Shown piece by piece: positions 1-9,670 of a DNA stretch of 64,000 nucleotides. The stretch is taken from positions 5,339,473-5,403,472 of the forward strand of contig CAMZMU010000081.1 in the NCBI GenBank assembly GCA_947311845.1, read 5' to 3'. This stretch comes from Poa pratensis. Lineage: Eukaryota > Streptophyta > Magnoliopsida > Poales > Poaceae. The notes below the pieces were generated by a model. The model ran no database searches. It saw only the letters and a program-made list of their open reading frames with translations, and had not been told where the DNA came from. Numbering within the stretch: the stretch's first letter is position 1; every line of letters starts with the position of its first letter. A program made the translations under genes and the position numbers.

Positions 1-910
1 TGATCTGCTCCATCCTACGCACGTACAGTTGGGCCGGCCCATGCTCTTGACGGCTGGGTTTGGTAGCGATGGCAGAAGACGTTCGGCAGAATTTCGTCCA
101 ACTACGTACGTACGAACTGCCATATAATAGTAAAGAAAAGCAACCCGCTCTGAACACGTCTTGTGACCTTGACTGCCTAGAGAAAATGTAGTGAAGTGCG
201 GAGTGATTATGGCGTACAAAGTACGTTGAGATTGATGTCCCTATTTTTCAACCCTAGGAAATTTTGCCTAACAACAAAACCCAACGATTATAATTTTTTG
301 CTCGCATTCAAAAGACGCTACAAATTAAACCCCCACAAGTTTTAGAGAAACCAAAGAGGCCGCAACAGTCTTGTCTGATTACAAATGCATGAATTTCACG
401 GGCCAAGTGGCTTGGATCGAGATCTGACTTGCTCTCTCTCATGTGATGGTGTCCCCCGAGTCCGTCTGGGTTTGCGCTTGCACCGACGTTGTGCGTTAAC
501 CGAGGGGACCTACACTACAAACCCATACTGTAACACGTACAGTAGGAATCTCTGACTGGAAGCAGTTTACGCACACGTTTCCATCTTGTTCAGTAGAAGA
601 GAAGTTATTGCAGCCGGGTGGTAGCCTCACCGGATCGGATCTGAGCCGGTCGTCGGAAACGGAAAAAAAGCCGCACGTTTTGGGCTACGTGCTCCCCTGC
701 CGCACGGGCCGTGTCCTGCACTCCTGCTCGACCCACGTCATGCCGCCCACTCCCCGTCCACTGACTCTGCCGCGGGTCACGTGGCGCCTCTCCCGCCCGG
801 TATCGCGCACGGCCCTACCTGGCGGTGAGGTTGGAATGTGTCGGTTCATCGTGCCTCCGCTAAACCCCCTCGTGTTCTCGTGGAAGATAGTTTTTTTTTG
901 AAGTCGCTCT
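1..910. other. Intergenic, no gene recognised
   Basis: No coding region is supported here. The part from about 600 to 880 is GC-rich and carries a 97-codon open frame with no recognisable domain. It lies directly beside the LINE target site at 911-925, so it is the left-hand genomic flank of that insertion. Confidence 0.5.
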
Positions 911-925
911 CGCTACTTGTCACTT
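911..925. repeat. Left target-site duplication of LINE
   Basis: The 15-mer cgctacttgtcactt at 911-925 is repeated exactly at 6060-6074. The two copies bracket the LINE. The left copy is followed at once by a T run, which is the poly(A) tail of the minus-strand element. Confidence 0.92.
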
Positions 926-958
926 TTTTTTTTTTTTTGATACAGAATGGACAGACCA

Positions 959-3900
959 TTACAAAGGGTGCACAGCAGACTCGCTGGCAACCAAATCAGC
1001 AATGAAGCTTGGAACATCAGCTTCCCAGCCAACACAAGCAGCATCAATGCATAGACCATGTTGGGCGAGAAGATGAGCCACTGCATTACAGGTTCTCGGC
1101 ACAAACTGGAACGAGTATTCTTCAAAGGAACCAATGCAGATGCTTCTGACTTCTTTCAGCAGAACGCCAATTGGAGCAAGGTCATGACTTCTAGACTGCA
1201 GAGCATGCACAAGAGTCTGGCAGTCAGATTCGAAAAGAACTTGGTGTAATCCCATCGCAGATGCTCCCTCCACAGCTGCCACACATGCTTCTGTCTCCGC
1301 CGTAAGCGGGTTGCTAACATTGGCAAGCTTCCCCACCGCCGCCGCGATAAACTGGCCAGTATCAGAGCGGGCGATAAAACCCCATGCCCCCTCCCTAGAG
1401 CTCTCAAGAAAAGCAGCATCAAAATTGATCTTCACTCTTTCCGTTGGAGGTCTGGCCCATGTGTTTGCAGCTGAAGACACCGTTCCACCTGGTGGGCAGG
1501 AACCGGCAGAGTCTATACATGGTTGCTGCAAGAAGTCCAACACATGACGCTGGATCCGATGGCATACTACTGCAGCAGAGGAGGGTTTCTCCTGGGCATT
1601 TTTCTTGTTGCGAGCTGTCCACCAGTCCCACAGAAGGATCAGAACGAGATCACGCCTCACAGCCTCTAGAGCAAGAATATGCTCAATAACAGCCATTGCA
1701 TTGGGTGCTTGTAGTAGTGACAAGCGGATATCCTCGACTAGCAGGTCGCGCCACACTGGTTTAACTTGTTTACACTTCAGAAACAAGTGGCCGCCATCTT
1801 CGTCAGCCCGATTACACATCGGGCATAAGGTATCCAACTCAACACACTTCCGTTTAATGTTCATGCGTGTCGGAAGGCTGTTGTAACAGAGACGCCATAG
1901 GAATACTTTCACCTTGCTTGGGAGCTTCAGACTCCAGATCTTTTTCCATATCGGCTTTGTGCTGCTCGGGGATGCTGAAGTGTTTGTGATACGACCCGCG
2001 CTCTCATTATTCAACCTTACCCCTAACCTGTAAGCCGATTTAACAGAGAATACACCTTTTGAATCAAAGTGCCATGCTATCCAATCTTCCATGTCTGGCC
2101 GTAGGGGGATAGTTAGGATATCCTTTACATCATCCGGGTGAAAAATCTCCCTGATAAGATCAGCGTTCCAAGTAGTCGAATCTTGGTCAATCAAATCAGC
2201 CACTTTCAACGAAATTTCTGCTCCATTGGAGTCTCGTGGAGGAGGGGTACAGGGCCGACGAGTAGTACCCCTAGGTATCCACGGATCCTTGAAGGCATCA
2301 ATCTCCACACCTGAGCCAACCCTCCATATCACACCATCTTTTAACAGTTCGACTCCCCTCAAGATGCTTCTCCAGGAGTACGATATGCCAGCCCTTGGTA
2401 CAGCCTCCAGAATGGAACAATCAGGGAAGTACAAGGCCTTTAGCACCGAAAAGCAAAGAGAGTCAGGGTTTTGGAGCAGCCGCCATCCTTGCCTCGCCAG
2501 CATAGCCAAGTTGAAAATGTGTAGATCCCTGAACCCCATACCTCCCTCTTCCTTGGATCGTGACATCTTCTCCCAACTCACCCAGTGACACTTGTTCTTG
2601 TCGTCTTGATTATTCCACCAATACCGACAAATCATCTTACTAATCTCATCACACAAGGCCTTTGTAATATCAAAGCACGACATCGCATAGGTGGGGATGG
2701 CTTGAGCTATAGCTTTGATCAGGATCTCTTTCCCTGCCTTTGACAAGAATTTCTCTTTCCATCCTTGGATCCTTTGCCAGATCCTCTCCTTTAAGTACTG
2801 AAACTCCTTCTGTTTAGACGCACCCAAATGGCATGGCAGTCCCAGATATCGCTCGTTTCTTGACTCCCTTGGTATACCCAACTCTCCCAGCACCGCTTGT
2901 TTGGCACCCTCGCTTGTTCCCTTGCTAAACATGACTGCGGATTTATCCTTATTGATCATTTGGCCCGACTGGGACTCATAAAGGCCAAGGATCTCCTTCA
3001 GCTTTCTTGCATTTGCCGCATTAGCTTTCATAACAATCAACGAGTCGTCCGCAAAGAACAAGTGATTAATACGTGGAGCTCCTTGGCATAACCGAATACC
3101 TTCAAGACTGCCTTCGTCGTCTGCATTTTTCAGCAACGCCGAAAGGCCCTCAGCACATAAGATGAATAGGTATGGTGACAGCGGATCGCCTTGGCGGATA
3201 CCTCTTTCAGGAGTGAAACCGTCTTGCAAACATCTGTTTACCTTCACTCTATAAGAAACCGATCTCACACATTTCATGATAAGACCAATCCATAGGGCTG
3301 TGAAACCCATCTTTTCCATGATCCTCTCAAGGAAGGCCCATTCAACACGATCGTATGCCTTGCTCATGTCCAGTTTAACTGCCACAAGACCATCTCGGCC
3401 ACCTTTCTTCCGATGCATCGCATGGGTGATCTCATATGCTAGCAGTACATTATCTGTAATCATGCGTCCCGGCACGAACGCCGACTGGGTAGGAGAGATA
3501 ATATGTGGCAAAATCACCTTCAGCCTGTTTGCCAAGACCTTTGCAATGAGCTTATAGAGGACAGTACAAAGACTTATTGGCCTGAATTCCGATACCCTCT
3601 CCGGATTCTTCACTTTGGGGATTAGCACAATAGTTGTTTCATTCCACCCATTAGGCATGCTGCCCCCATTCAGTACATCCAGGACCTCTTGCTGCACTCT
3701 CGGCCCCACTACACCCCAGAACTTCTTGTAAAAAATCGCCGGCATGCCGTCCGGGCCAGGAGCTTTGAGGTCCCCAATGGACTCGAGGCCCTCCTTGATT
3801 TCCTGTACAGTGAAACTCTTCCCCAAAGATTCATTCATGTCGTCTGTCACCGACCTAGGCACATGTTTTAGAAGATCATCATTTACAGTCCCTGCAGAAG

Positions 3901-5611
3901 ACATGAACAAACTCTTGTAGTGATTAGATATAAAAAGCCCTAATTCCTTTTCTCCCTCCACTACACCACCTCCCTCCCGCTTCAGTCTTTTTATGACATT
4001 CACCCTCTTCCTCTCCGAAGCGTAGGCATGGAAATACTTCGAATTTTTATCTCCAAACTTGAGCCAATTTGCGTGTGCTCTCTGTTGCCAATATATACTA
4101 TGTTGCTCTTCCAATCTTCCCAATTTATATTTCAGTTTGTGCTCCTTATCAACATTGGCCTGAGTGATACTCCCTCTCCGACATTTCTCCAACTCCTTCC
4201 TCGCCTTTTTAATTCTGCTTTTGAGTTCACCCAAAACCTCTCTATCCCAAAACCACAGCTTCCTGCCCACCTCGCTCACCCCTTCCTTCACCGTTCTTCC
4301 TTCCTCAAAGAAAACCGAGTTCCATGCATCCTCCACCACCTTCCCACAGTCTTCCTCCTCTAGCCAGGCAGCCTCAAAACGAAAGATATGTTCTCCTCCT
4401 TCTTCCCTCGGTTGCATTACTTGTTCATTAAGGACCGCTATCACCGGTCGATGGTCAGAATTACGGTGATCTCCATTTATTATCTTATAAAGGGGATACA
4501 TGCACCTCCACTCCACATTAGCCACCGCCCTATCCAATCGCTCTCTGACATACCCCTCCGCCACATGCCAATTGTTTCGCCAGGTGAATGTATCACCTAC
4601 AAACCCGAGGTCGCTCAGCTTAGCGTCCTCAAGCGCTCTTCGGAAAGCATCCATACATGCAGGGGCCCGAGCCGGCCCTCCCTCTTTCTCATGGGAGAAT
4701 AGCACCTCATTAAAGTCACCCATACATAACCACGGTCCATTCGATTGTGCCTCGAGAGTGCGGAGAAGCTTCCACGTGTTCTCCTTCTCCCCTGATTTCG
4801 ATTCACCATAGATGCCAGTGAACCTCCACTTCCTACCATTCTTCTCCACCACATCCACATCGATATGGTAACGACCTTTCCATCTTAGCTGCACATCCAC
4901 CCCCCTTCGCCAGAACAGAGCTAGCCCACCACTACGCCTCTTACAATCCACCACAATCATGTGTTGCATGTTCAACTTCCAACGAAACCTTTCCATCTCC
5001 TTCTCATTCAATTTTGTTTCGGACAAGAAGAGGATGTCGGGCTCTTCTGCCTTCTGGAGTTCCACAAGGCTGTTCTCTGCCGGCTGATTCCCAAGCCCCC
5101 GGCAATTTTGAGATACTATCTTCATTGTTGCTCCGAGACTAGGACATGATTCTGACACTGCTCCGAGACTAGGACATGATTCTGACACTGCTCCGAGACT
5201 AGGACATGATTCTTTGAGATGAATCGACAACCCCTTCCCTACTTCCTCTTGTCTCCTCACTGTTTTTCTGACGATCTGAATAGCTCTTTGACGTAGAGCG
5301 GCAAACTCCGGACCGAGACGCCCTTCCTGCACCACACTGCCCTCGAGAGCCAGCAAGGAACTAGGTTTTGAAATAGCTCTCTTACCAATAGTCTGGAGGC
5401 GCTGACGAAAATTGAACCCCTCCAGCAGCCCCGCATGAGGCAGCGGAGCTTCAGTACTGGGCTCTGATCGCTGCCCGGCAGCCGGGCAGTCGGCCGTCCT
5501 GGCCACCACAGCAGCGTGCTCCACGCCGGGAGCGGCGGCCGTCCAGGAGGAAAGACCGGTATCCCGGAGTCTAGTCGTCCCGGGACCGGCAGACGAAGGC
5601 CCAGAACCCAT
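959..5611 (-). CDS. LINE ORF2-type polyprotein (endonuclease, reverse transcriptase, RNase H)
   Basis: This is one open frame of 1550 codons from the ATG at 5611. The frame is open slightly further upstream, but only with a non-ATG start at 5641. Residues 1 to about 162 match no domain I recognise and end in a threefold 10-residue repeat. At residue 163 the typical plant LINE endonuclease begins (MKIVSQNCRGLGN), with MGDFNEVL and the catalytic NSDHRPV motif. The reverse transcriptase has LDMSKAYDRVEW and the catalytic FFADDSLIV near residue 853. A zf-RVT domain with CPMCNRADEDGGHLFLKC lies near residues 1220-1290. The C-terminal RNase H starts at INFDAAF near residue 1398 and runs to about 1530. 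The family nicks DNA and copies its RNA by target-primed reverse transcription. No stop or frameshift interrupts it, so it could be catalytically competent. Missing ORF1 would make mobility doubtful. Confidence 0.93.
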   Translation of the reverse strand: MGSGPSSAGPGTTRLRDTGLSSWTAAAPGVEHAAVVARTADCPAAGQRSEPSTEAPLPHAGLLEGFNFRQRLQTIGKRAISKPSSLLALEGSVVQEGRLGPEFAALRQRAIQIVRKTVRRQEEVGKGLSIHLKESCPSLGAVSESCPSLGAVSESCPSLGATMKIVSQNCRGLGNQPAENSLVELQKAEEPDILFLSETKLNEKEMERFRWKLNMQHMIVVDCKRRSGGLALFWRRGVDVQLRWKGRYHIDVDVVEKNGRKWRFTGIYGESKSGEKENTWKLLRTLEAQSNGPWLCMGDFNEVLFSHEKEGGPARAPACMDAFRRALEDAKLSDLGFVGDTFTWRNNWHVAEGYVRERLDRAVANVEWRCMYPLYKIINGDHRNSDHRPVIAVLNEQVMQPREEGGEHIFRFEAAWLEEEDCGKVVEDAWNSVFFEEGRTVKEGVSEVGRKLWFWDREVLGELKSRIKKARKELEKCRRGSITQANVDKEHKLKYKLGRLEEQHSIYWQQRAHANWLKFGDKNSKYFHAYASERKRVNVIKRLKREGGGVVEGEKELGLFISNHYKSLFMSSAGTVNDDLLKHVPRSVTDDMNESLGKSFTVQEIKEGLESIGDLKAPGPDGMPAIFYKKFWGVVGPRVQQEVLDVLNGGSMPNGWNETTIVLIPKVKNPERVSEFRPISLCTVLYKLIAKVLANRLKVILPHIISPTQSAFVPGRMITDNVLLAYEITHAMHRKKGGRDGLVAVKLDMSKAYDRVEWAFLERIMEKMGFTALWIGLIMKCVRSVSYRVKVNRCLQDGFTPERGIRQGDPLSPYLFILCAEGLSALLKNADDEGSLEGIRLCQGAPRINHLFFADDSLIVMKANAANARKLKEILGLYESQSGQMINKDKSAVMFSKGTSEGAKQAVLGELGIPRESRNERYLGLPCHLGASKQKEFQYLKERIWQRIQGWKEKFLSKAGKEILIKAIAQAIPTYAMSCFDITKALCDEISKMICRYWWNNQDDKNKCHWVSWEKMSRSKEEGGMGFRDLHIFNLAMLARQGWRLLQNPDSLCFSVLKALYFPDCSILEAVPRAGISYSWRSILRGVELLKDGVIWRVGSGVEIDAFKDPWIPRGTTRRPCTPPPRDSNGAEISLKVADLIDQDSTTWNADLIREIFHPDDVKDILTIPLRPDMEDWIAWHFDSKGVFSVKSAYRLGVRLNNESAGRITNTSASPSSTKPIWKKIWSLKLPSKVKVFLWRLCYNSLPTRMNIKRKCVELDTLCPMCNRADEDGGHLFLKCKQVKPVWRDLLVEDIRLSLLQAPNAMAVIEHILALEAVRRDLVLILLWDWWTARNKKNAQEKPSSAAVVCHRIQRHVLDFLQQPCIDSAGSCPPGGTVSSAANTWARPPTERVKINFDAAFLESSREGAWGFIARSDTGQFIAAAVGKLANVSNPLTAETEACVAAVEGASAMGLHQVLFESDCQTLVHALQSRSHDLAPIGVLLKEVRSICIGSFEEYSFQFVPRTCNAVAHLLAQHGLCIDAACVGWEADVPSFIADLVASESAVHPL
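5128..5216 (-). repeat. 30-bp tandem triplication inside the LINE ORF
   Basis: A 30-bp unit, gctccgagactaggacatga followed by ttctgacact, occurs almost three times in a row. It encodes three copies of a ten-residue SCPSLGAVSE-type peptide immediately before the endonuclease start. The copies look identical at the base level, so the expansion is recent. Because 30 is a multiple of three, the frame is kept. Confidence 0.9.
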
Positions 5612-6059
5612 GTCTTGGCACGTTAACAATTCATCGAACACGTAGAGTGCGCAGCTGAATAAGAAGAAAAAAGCAGGAGACGGACTGGCAGAGGAGAGGG
5701 GTTGGATTAGACAAGAGGAGAGAAAAGGTGTTGTTGGTGGACAGAATACCGCAGCTCAAGTCTCCAGGCCGATCTCGTCGTCTTTGAGGTCGTTGAAATG
5801 GTGAGGTAACTGTAACTCCGGGGCAGGAGAAATCCGCTCTTCCTGACCGCTACTCAAAAGATTAGGAGGGGGGCGGCGACGGCGGCTTGGTGGACACAGG
5901 CGGTGAGTCTCTTGGAGGAGACAAGAGAGGAGAACTGCGAGGAGTTCAAAGGATTAGAAGAGACGGAGAAGATGAGCAAGGACTAGAACGGCATGTCGCC
6001 AATCGCCATGGAGGCCAGCGCCGAGGCTTGACGGCAGTGTCGGCAGACGGCAAGTGTTC

Positions 6060-6074
6060 CGCTACTTGTCACTT
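6060..6074. repeat. Right target-site duplication of LINE
   Basis: Exact second copy of the 15-mer cgctacttgtcactt found at 911-925. It marks the 5' boundary of the minus-strand LINE. Confidence 0.92.
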
Positions 6075-6401
6075 GATGATTCATTCCGTTGACTTGTGGA
6101 GATTATTTATCTCGACTTCTCGAGAGCTGTGATTGATTGAGACTATGCTTACTCCGTATGTGAGAGACACCCTACCGGCCGGCCGGTTTCTTCGTCACCA
6201 TGAATCAGACGCTTCAATAGTCGCCAAAACTCGATCCAGAATTATGTGCATATCCTACTATATATAAAAGTTTGATGAAACCGCGCCCGTTCCGCACCTC
6301 CACGTCACCATTCTTTTCTCAGCCGTTCCATCACAGCAACCAACGGTCCAGATCGCGTCAATTTTCGTGCGCACCGTAGCTCGCCTATTTCTACCAATCA
6401 G

Positions 6402-6971
6402 ATGCGAGAACGTGCCATTTTTGCAAAAAGCGACACGCGACGCCACAATTTGCTCCGCTACCCCTCCCTTTTCCACGTAGAAGGACCCAAACGCAATTCC
6501 GAACAAATCCAGGGGCCTCCGAGCAAAAGCGTCCTCACACCTCCCCCTCGCTCTCCTCTCTCGCGCGCGGCGGAAACCCGCCGCAGCCGCACGACGCCGC
6601 CCCTACGTGCCTCCCCGTTCAAATCGCCGGCTACTGCGAGACCCGCCACCCCGTACTCTCCCTCCTCGCCGGCGGCCGCGTGCCGGAACGCCGCGCCGGC
6701 CGCGGAATCGACGCCGCAGCGCCCGCTGTCCGCCGCCGCGTACCACGCCGCTGCGGCCGCTCCGGCGACCCAAAATGGGCGTAGCACCGCCGCCTACGGC
6801 CAGCCGCATCCAACCCGCCCACGCGCGCGTGCCGGCTCGCGGTGCTGCGCCGCGGCCGTGCGCCTCGCCGGCGTTGCCGTGGCAGGCCTGCCCACTGGTG
6901 ACGTCAGCATGATGTCCGGTCTGTCAGTGTTCCAGTCTTTTCTGCCAAATTTCCATGTAAAAAAAAGGTAG
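6402..6971 (+). other. Possible captured gene fragment inside the Helitron
   Basis: A 189-codon open frame rich in Ala, Pro, Ser and Arg. It begins in sequence that looks like a grass gene leader and turns strongly GC-rich after 6540. I recognise no domain. Its low complexity means the open frame could be chance. Helitrons commonly carry first exons of host genes, which is the only reason to suspect capture. Confidence 0.2.
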
Positions 6972-7754
6972 ACCCACCTAATTTACACAAATTGCAGAAA
7001 AAAAAACCTTCCTACCGGAAAAAAATCCAAACAACAATTCAAAATACTAGCACCGCTAGCCGGCACGCGCGCGTGGGCGGGTTGGATGCGGCTGGCCGTA
7101 GGCGGCGGCGCAGCCCATTTTGGGTCGGCGGACAGCGGGCGCTGCGGCCTTGCTCTACAAAATTTCTACTTTGCTCCAAACGGTGCCTAAAGTATACTAG
7201 GGAAATTAGCGCGGCTATGCCGCGCGTGTGTAGCATATGAAATTTAAATTTTGTAACATGCACATTTGAAAGTTGTGTAGATTTGAAAGTTAGTGAAATT
7301 TGGAAAATTTTGCGTGTGGAAATTGTTTAGTTTTAGAAAATTGTTCAAGTTGGGGTGTTTTGAAGATACGAATTTTTTTTACGTTTGTAAAATGAGTAGG
7401 TTTTGAAGATATTTACAGTTTTGGAATTTTGTAGAGCAAGGCCGCAGCGCCCGCTGTCCGCCGACCCAAAATGGGCTGCGCCGCCGCCTACGGCCAGCCG
7501 CATCCAACCCGCCCACGCGCGCGTGCCGGCTCGCGGTGCTACGCCGCGGCCGTGCGCCTCGCCGGCGTTGCCGTGGCAGGCCTGCCCACTGGTGACGTCA
7601 GCATGACGTCCCAGTGGGCCCGGTCTGTCAGTGTTCCAGTCTTTTCTGCCAAATTTCCATGTAAAAAAAAAGGTAGACCCACCTAATTTACACAAATTGC
7701 AGAAAAAAAAACCTTCCTACCGGAAAAAAATCCGAACAACAATTCAAAATACTC
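6769..7754. repeat. Nested direct and inverted duplications inside the Helitron
   Basis: A GC-to-AT segment at 6769-7047 is repeated directly at 7462-7754, with small indels. Between the copies, 7054-7160 is the inverted complement of 7427-7534, giving stem arms of about 105 bp. The loop between these arms (7146-7427) is itself the inverted complement of 9157-9438. That outer segment is the Helitron 3' terminus plus about 50 bp of host flank. The duplication of non-element flank excludes simple transposition as the cause. Confidence 0.85.
7209..7225 (-). other. Inverted copy of the Helitron 3'-terminal hairpin
   Basis: The sequence gcgcggctatgccgcgc folds into a perfect 7-bp stem with a 3-nt loop. 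It lies 8 nt from a CTAG at 7197-7200, reading on the minus strand. The equivalent hairpin at the outer 3' end (9359-9375) has a one-step mismatch in the stem (cggcgc in place of ccgcgc). Confidence 0.8.
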
Positions 7755-7759
7755 ACAAA

Positions 7760-9150
7760 AAAAATAGCTAACTAATTATGACAAACCACAAACTTATTTA
7801 AACATTTCATTTCGGCAAAAAAACAAAAACAAAAAAAAAATGCACTCACTCCAACTATATGGACATTTGGATGGACTTGAATTAAAAAAAAACTACGAAA
7901 TTCAATTGAATAAATGTGTTTTTCCACTCATTATGGAATTAAAAAAATCCAAATTGCTTAAAAAAATTGGAAATACCCTAGACTATAAGAACAAAACGTC
8001 TCAATTTGGTCAAAATTTGGGAAAAATACATATGCACCTTCACCGGTTATATGCACAACTATATAGAGTTGAATTTGAAAAGAAAAAAAAAACACTTCCG
8101 CAATTCAATTCAATATATGTGCTCCTGCACTTACTATAGACTTAAATTACAAATTAACAAGAAAACAAAAACATTTGTTGACATCCCAACTTGCTTAAAA
8201 ATTATAGATACTCTAAATGCCGACTACTTACAGAAAAAGAAAATATTACATCATTTTGAAAAAGGTAAATGTTTGGAAAAAAAAATCCAAGTGCACAATC
8301 TCTAATTATGTACAATGATGCATTCCCTCTAATAATGGTCTTAAATTTAACATTCCAACTTAATAACCATTTTGCTTTAATCTAAATGAACTTTCTGTAA
8401 ATATGGTATTCAAACTAATAAATGTGCATTTCCACTCATTACAGACTTAAATTAAATGTTAATCAAACATAGAAACATATTTAAACATTTCAAAATGTTA
8501 AAGAATTGAGATACTCCAAAGTATATCAACATGTTCGGAAAAATGAACACCAACTACTTATGACAAAATACAAACATAATTTCTGTCCAAAAAATAAACA
8601 TATTTCAATATTTCGAATTGGTGACAATTTGGAGGTAAACCAAATGCACTTCCTCTAATTATGTGGAGTTGAAATTAATAAATGCTCCCACAATACATTC
8701 CCTGTATTTATAAACTTAAATCAAACATTTCAATTTGCCAAATATTTCCAGCTAACTTAAATAAAGTTCCTCTAGATATGAAATTTGGATGCAATTTATC
8801 TAACTACATATCTATTTTAATAAATACTCATATAATATATATCCTCCGACTACAAAGCTACATTAAATATTTACGCCAACATACAAACATAATCGAACAT
8901 TCGAATTTCCTAAGAATTTGGAGTTACCCTAAACGACAATTTTGAGATACTCCACACGACAAATTCCAGCATATTTTAGCATTTCAAATCACAACGAACG
9001 TTCTGTTTCAATATTTCGTATTCATGAATATTTGAAGAAAATCTCAATGCACTTCTTCTTTACAACAATTTCTATAACATGAAAATATTTCTATAAATAC
9101 ACTCACGATAATAAATGCTGATTATTTGTACCATTAAATCAAATTTCAAT
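7760..9150. repeat. AT-rich, internally repetitive Helitron interior
   Basis: This very AT-rich stretch has no credible gene. Landmark phrases recur in diverged form roughly every 200-300 bp. One is aaatgtgnntttccactcatta followed by a gacttaaatt-like string, near 7915, 8120, 8425 and 8680. Another is a tatgacaaa-caaac string near 7780 and 8560. It looks like an old tandem array that has decayed. Confidence 0.5.
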
Positions 9151-9388
9151 TTTACATATTCCAAAACTGTAAATATCTTCAAAACCTACTCATTTTACAA
9201 ACGTAAAAAAAATTCGTATCTTCAAAACACCCCAACTTGAACAATTTTCTAAAACTAAACAATTTCCACACGCAAAATTTTCCAAATTTCACTAACTTTC
9301 AAATCTACACAACTTTCAAATGTGCATGTTACAAAATTTAAATTTCATATGCTACACACGCGCGGCATAGCGGCGCTAATTTCCCTAG

Positions 9389-9670
9389 TATACTTTAGGC
9401 ACCGTTTGGAGCAAAGTAGAAATTTTGTAGAGCAAGGTTCCTGTGGGAAAAATTCCGTATGGAACAAAGGAATATGAATCCGAGTTTCAATTGAAGTTCA
9501 TGAAACAGACGCTTCAGTAGTCGCCAAAACTTGATTCAGAAGTATGTTCATACTTTACGCACCGTTTGGAGCAAATTAGAAATTTTATAGATCAAGGTTC
9601 CTGTAGGAAAATTTCCGTGTAGTGCTTTTTGGAACAAAGAAATATGAATCCGAGTTTCAATTGAAGTTCA
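9389..9670. repeat. Tandem unit of about 163 bp at the Helitron target
   Basis: The sequence from the Helitron right flank to about 9503 is repeated at about 9504-9668. Both copies contain cgtttggagcaaa, caaggttcctgt and atgaatccgagtttcaattg. The left part of the first unit lies at 6199-6252, on the other side of the Helitron. The intact second unit reads continuously across the point where the first is interrupted. Confidence 0.8.

Larger units (their letters stand above)
926..6059 (-). mobile_element. Non-LTR retrotransposon (LINE), full insertion unit
   Basis: A LINE inserted on the minus strand. Its 3' poly(A) tail appears as a T run at about 926-938, and its 5' end lies at 6059. The insertion is about 5.13 kb and is bounded by a perfect 15-bp target duplication. 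The single long ORF has the plant L1-type order of endonuclease, reverse transcriptase, zf-RVT and RNase H. A separate upstream ORF1 (gag-like, zinc-knuckle) is not visible. Upstream of the ORF is a leader of about 450 nt without a recognisable coding frame. The element may therefore be an ORF1-deleted or 5'-truncated derivative. The intact ORF and exact duplication suggest recent insertion. Confidence 0.93.
6253..9388 (+). mobile_element. Helitron (rolling-circle transposon), non-autonomous
   Basis: The element starts TCCTACTATATATAAAAG after an A at 6252. It ends CTAG at 9388 before a T. This fits Helitron rules: 5' TC, 3' CTRR, insertion between A and T, no target duplication. Just before the 3' end lies the expected short GC hairpin (9359-9375). 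A second copy of this end, inverted at 7197-7226, keeps a perfect stem GCGCGGC-ata-GCCGCGC. No Rep/helicase coding is present, so it is non-autonomous. The 5' third contains a GC-rich leader-like stretch (about 6400-6940) that could be a captured gene fragment. The 3' half is AT-rich. The target is one member of a tandem repeat, whose neighbour acts as an empty site. Confidence 0.85.

Noticed and set aside
5641..5641. Upstream start of the LINE ORF at 5641
   Set aside because: The codon there is GTG; the first ATG in frame is at 5611.
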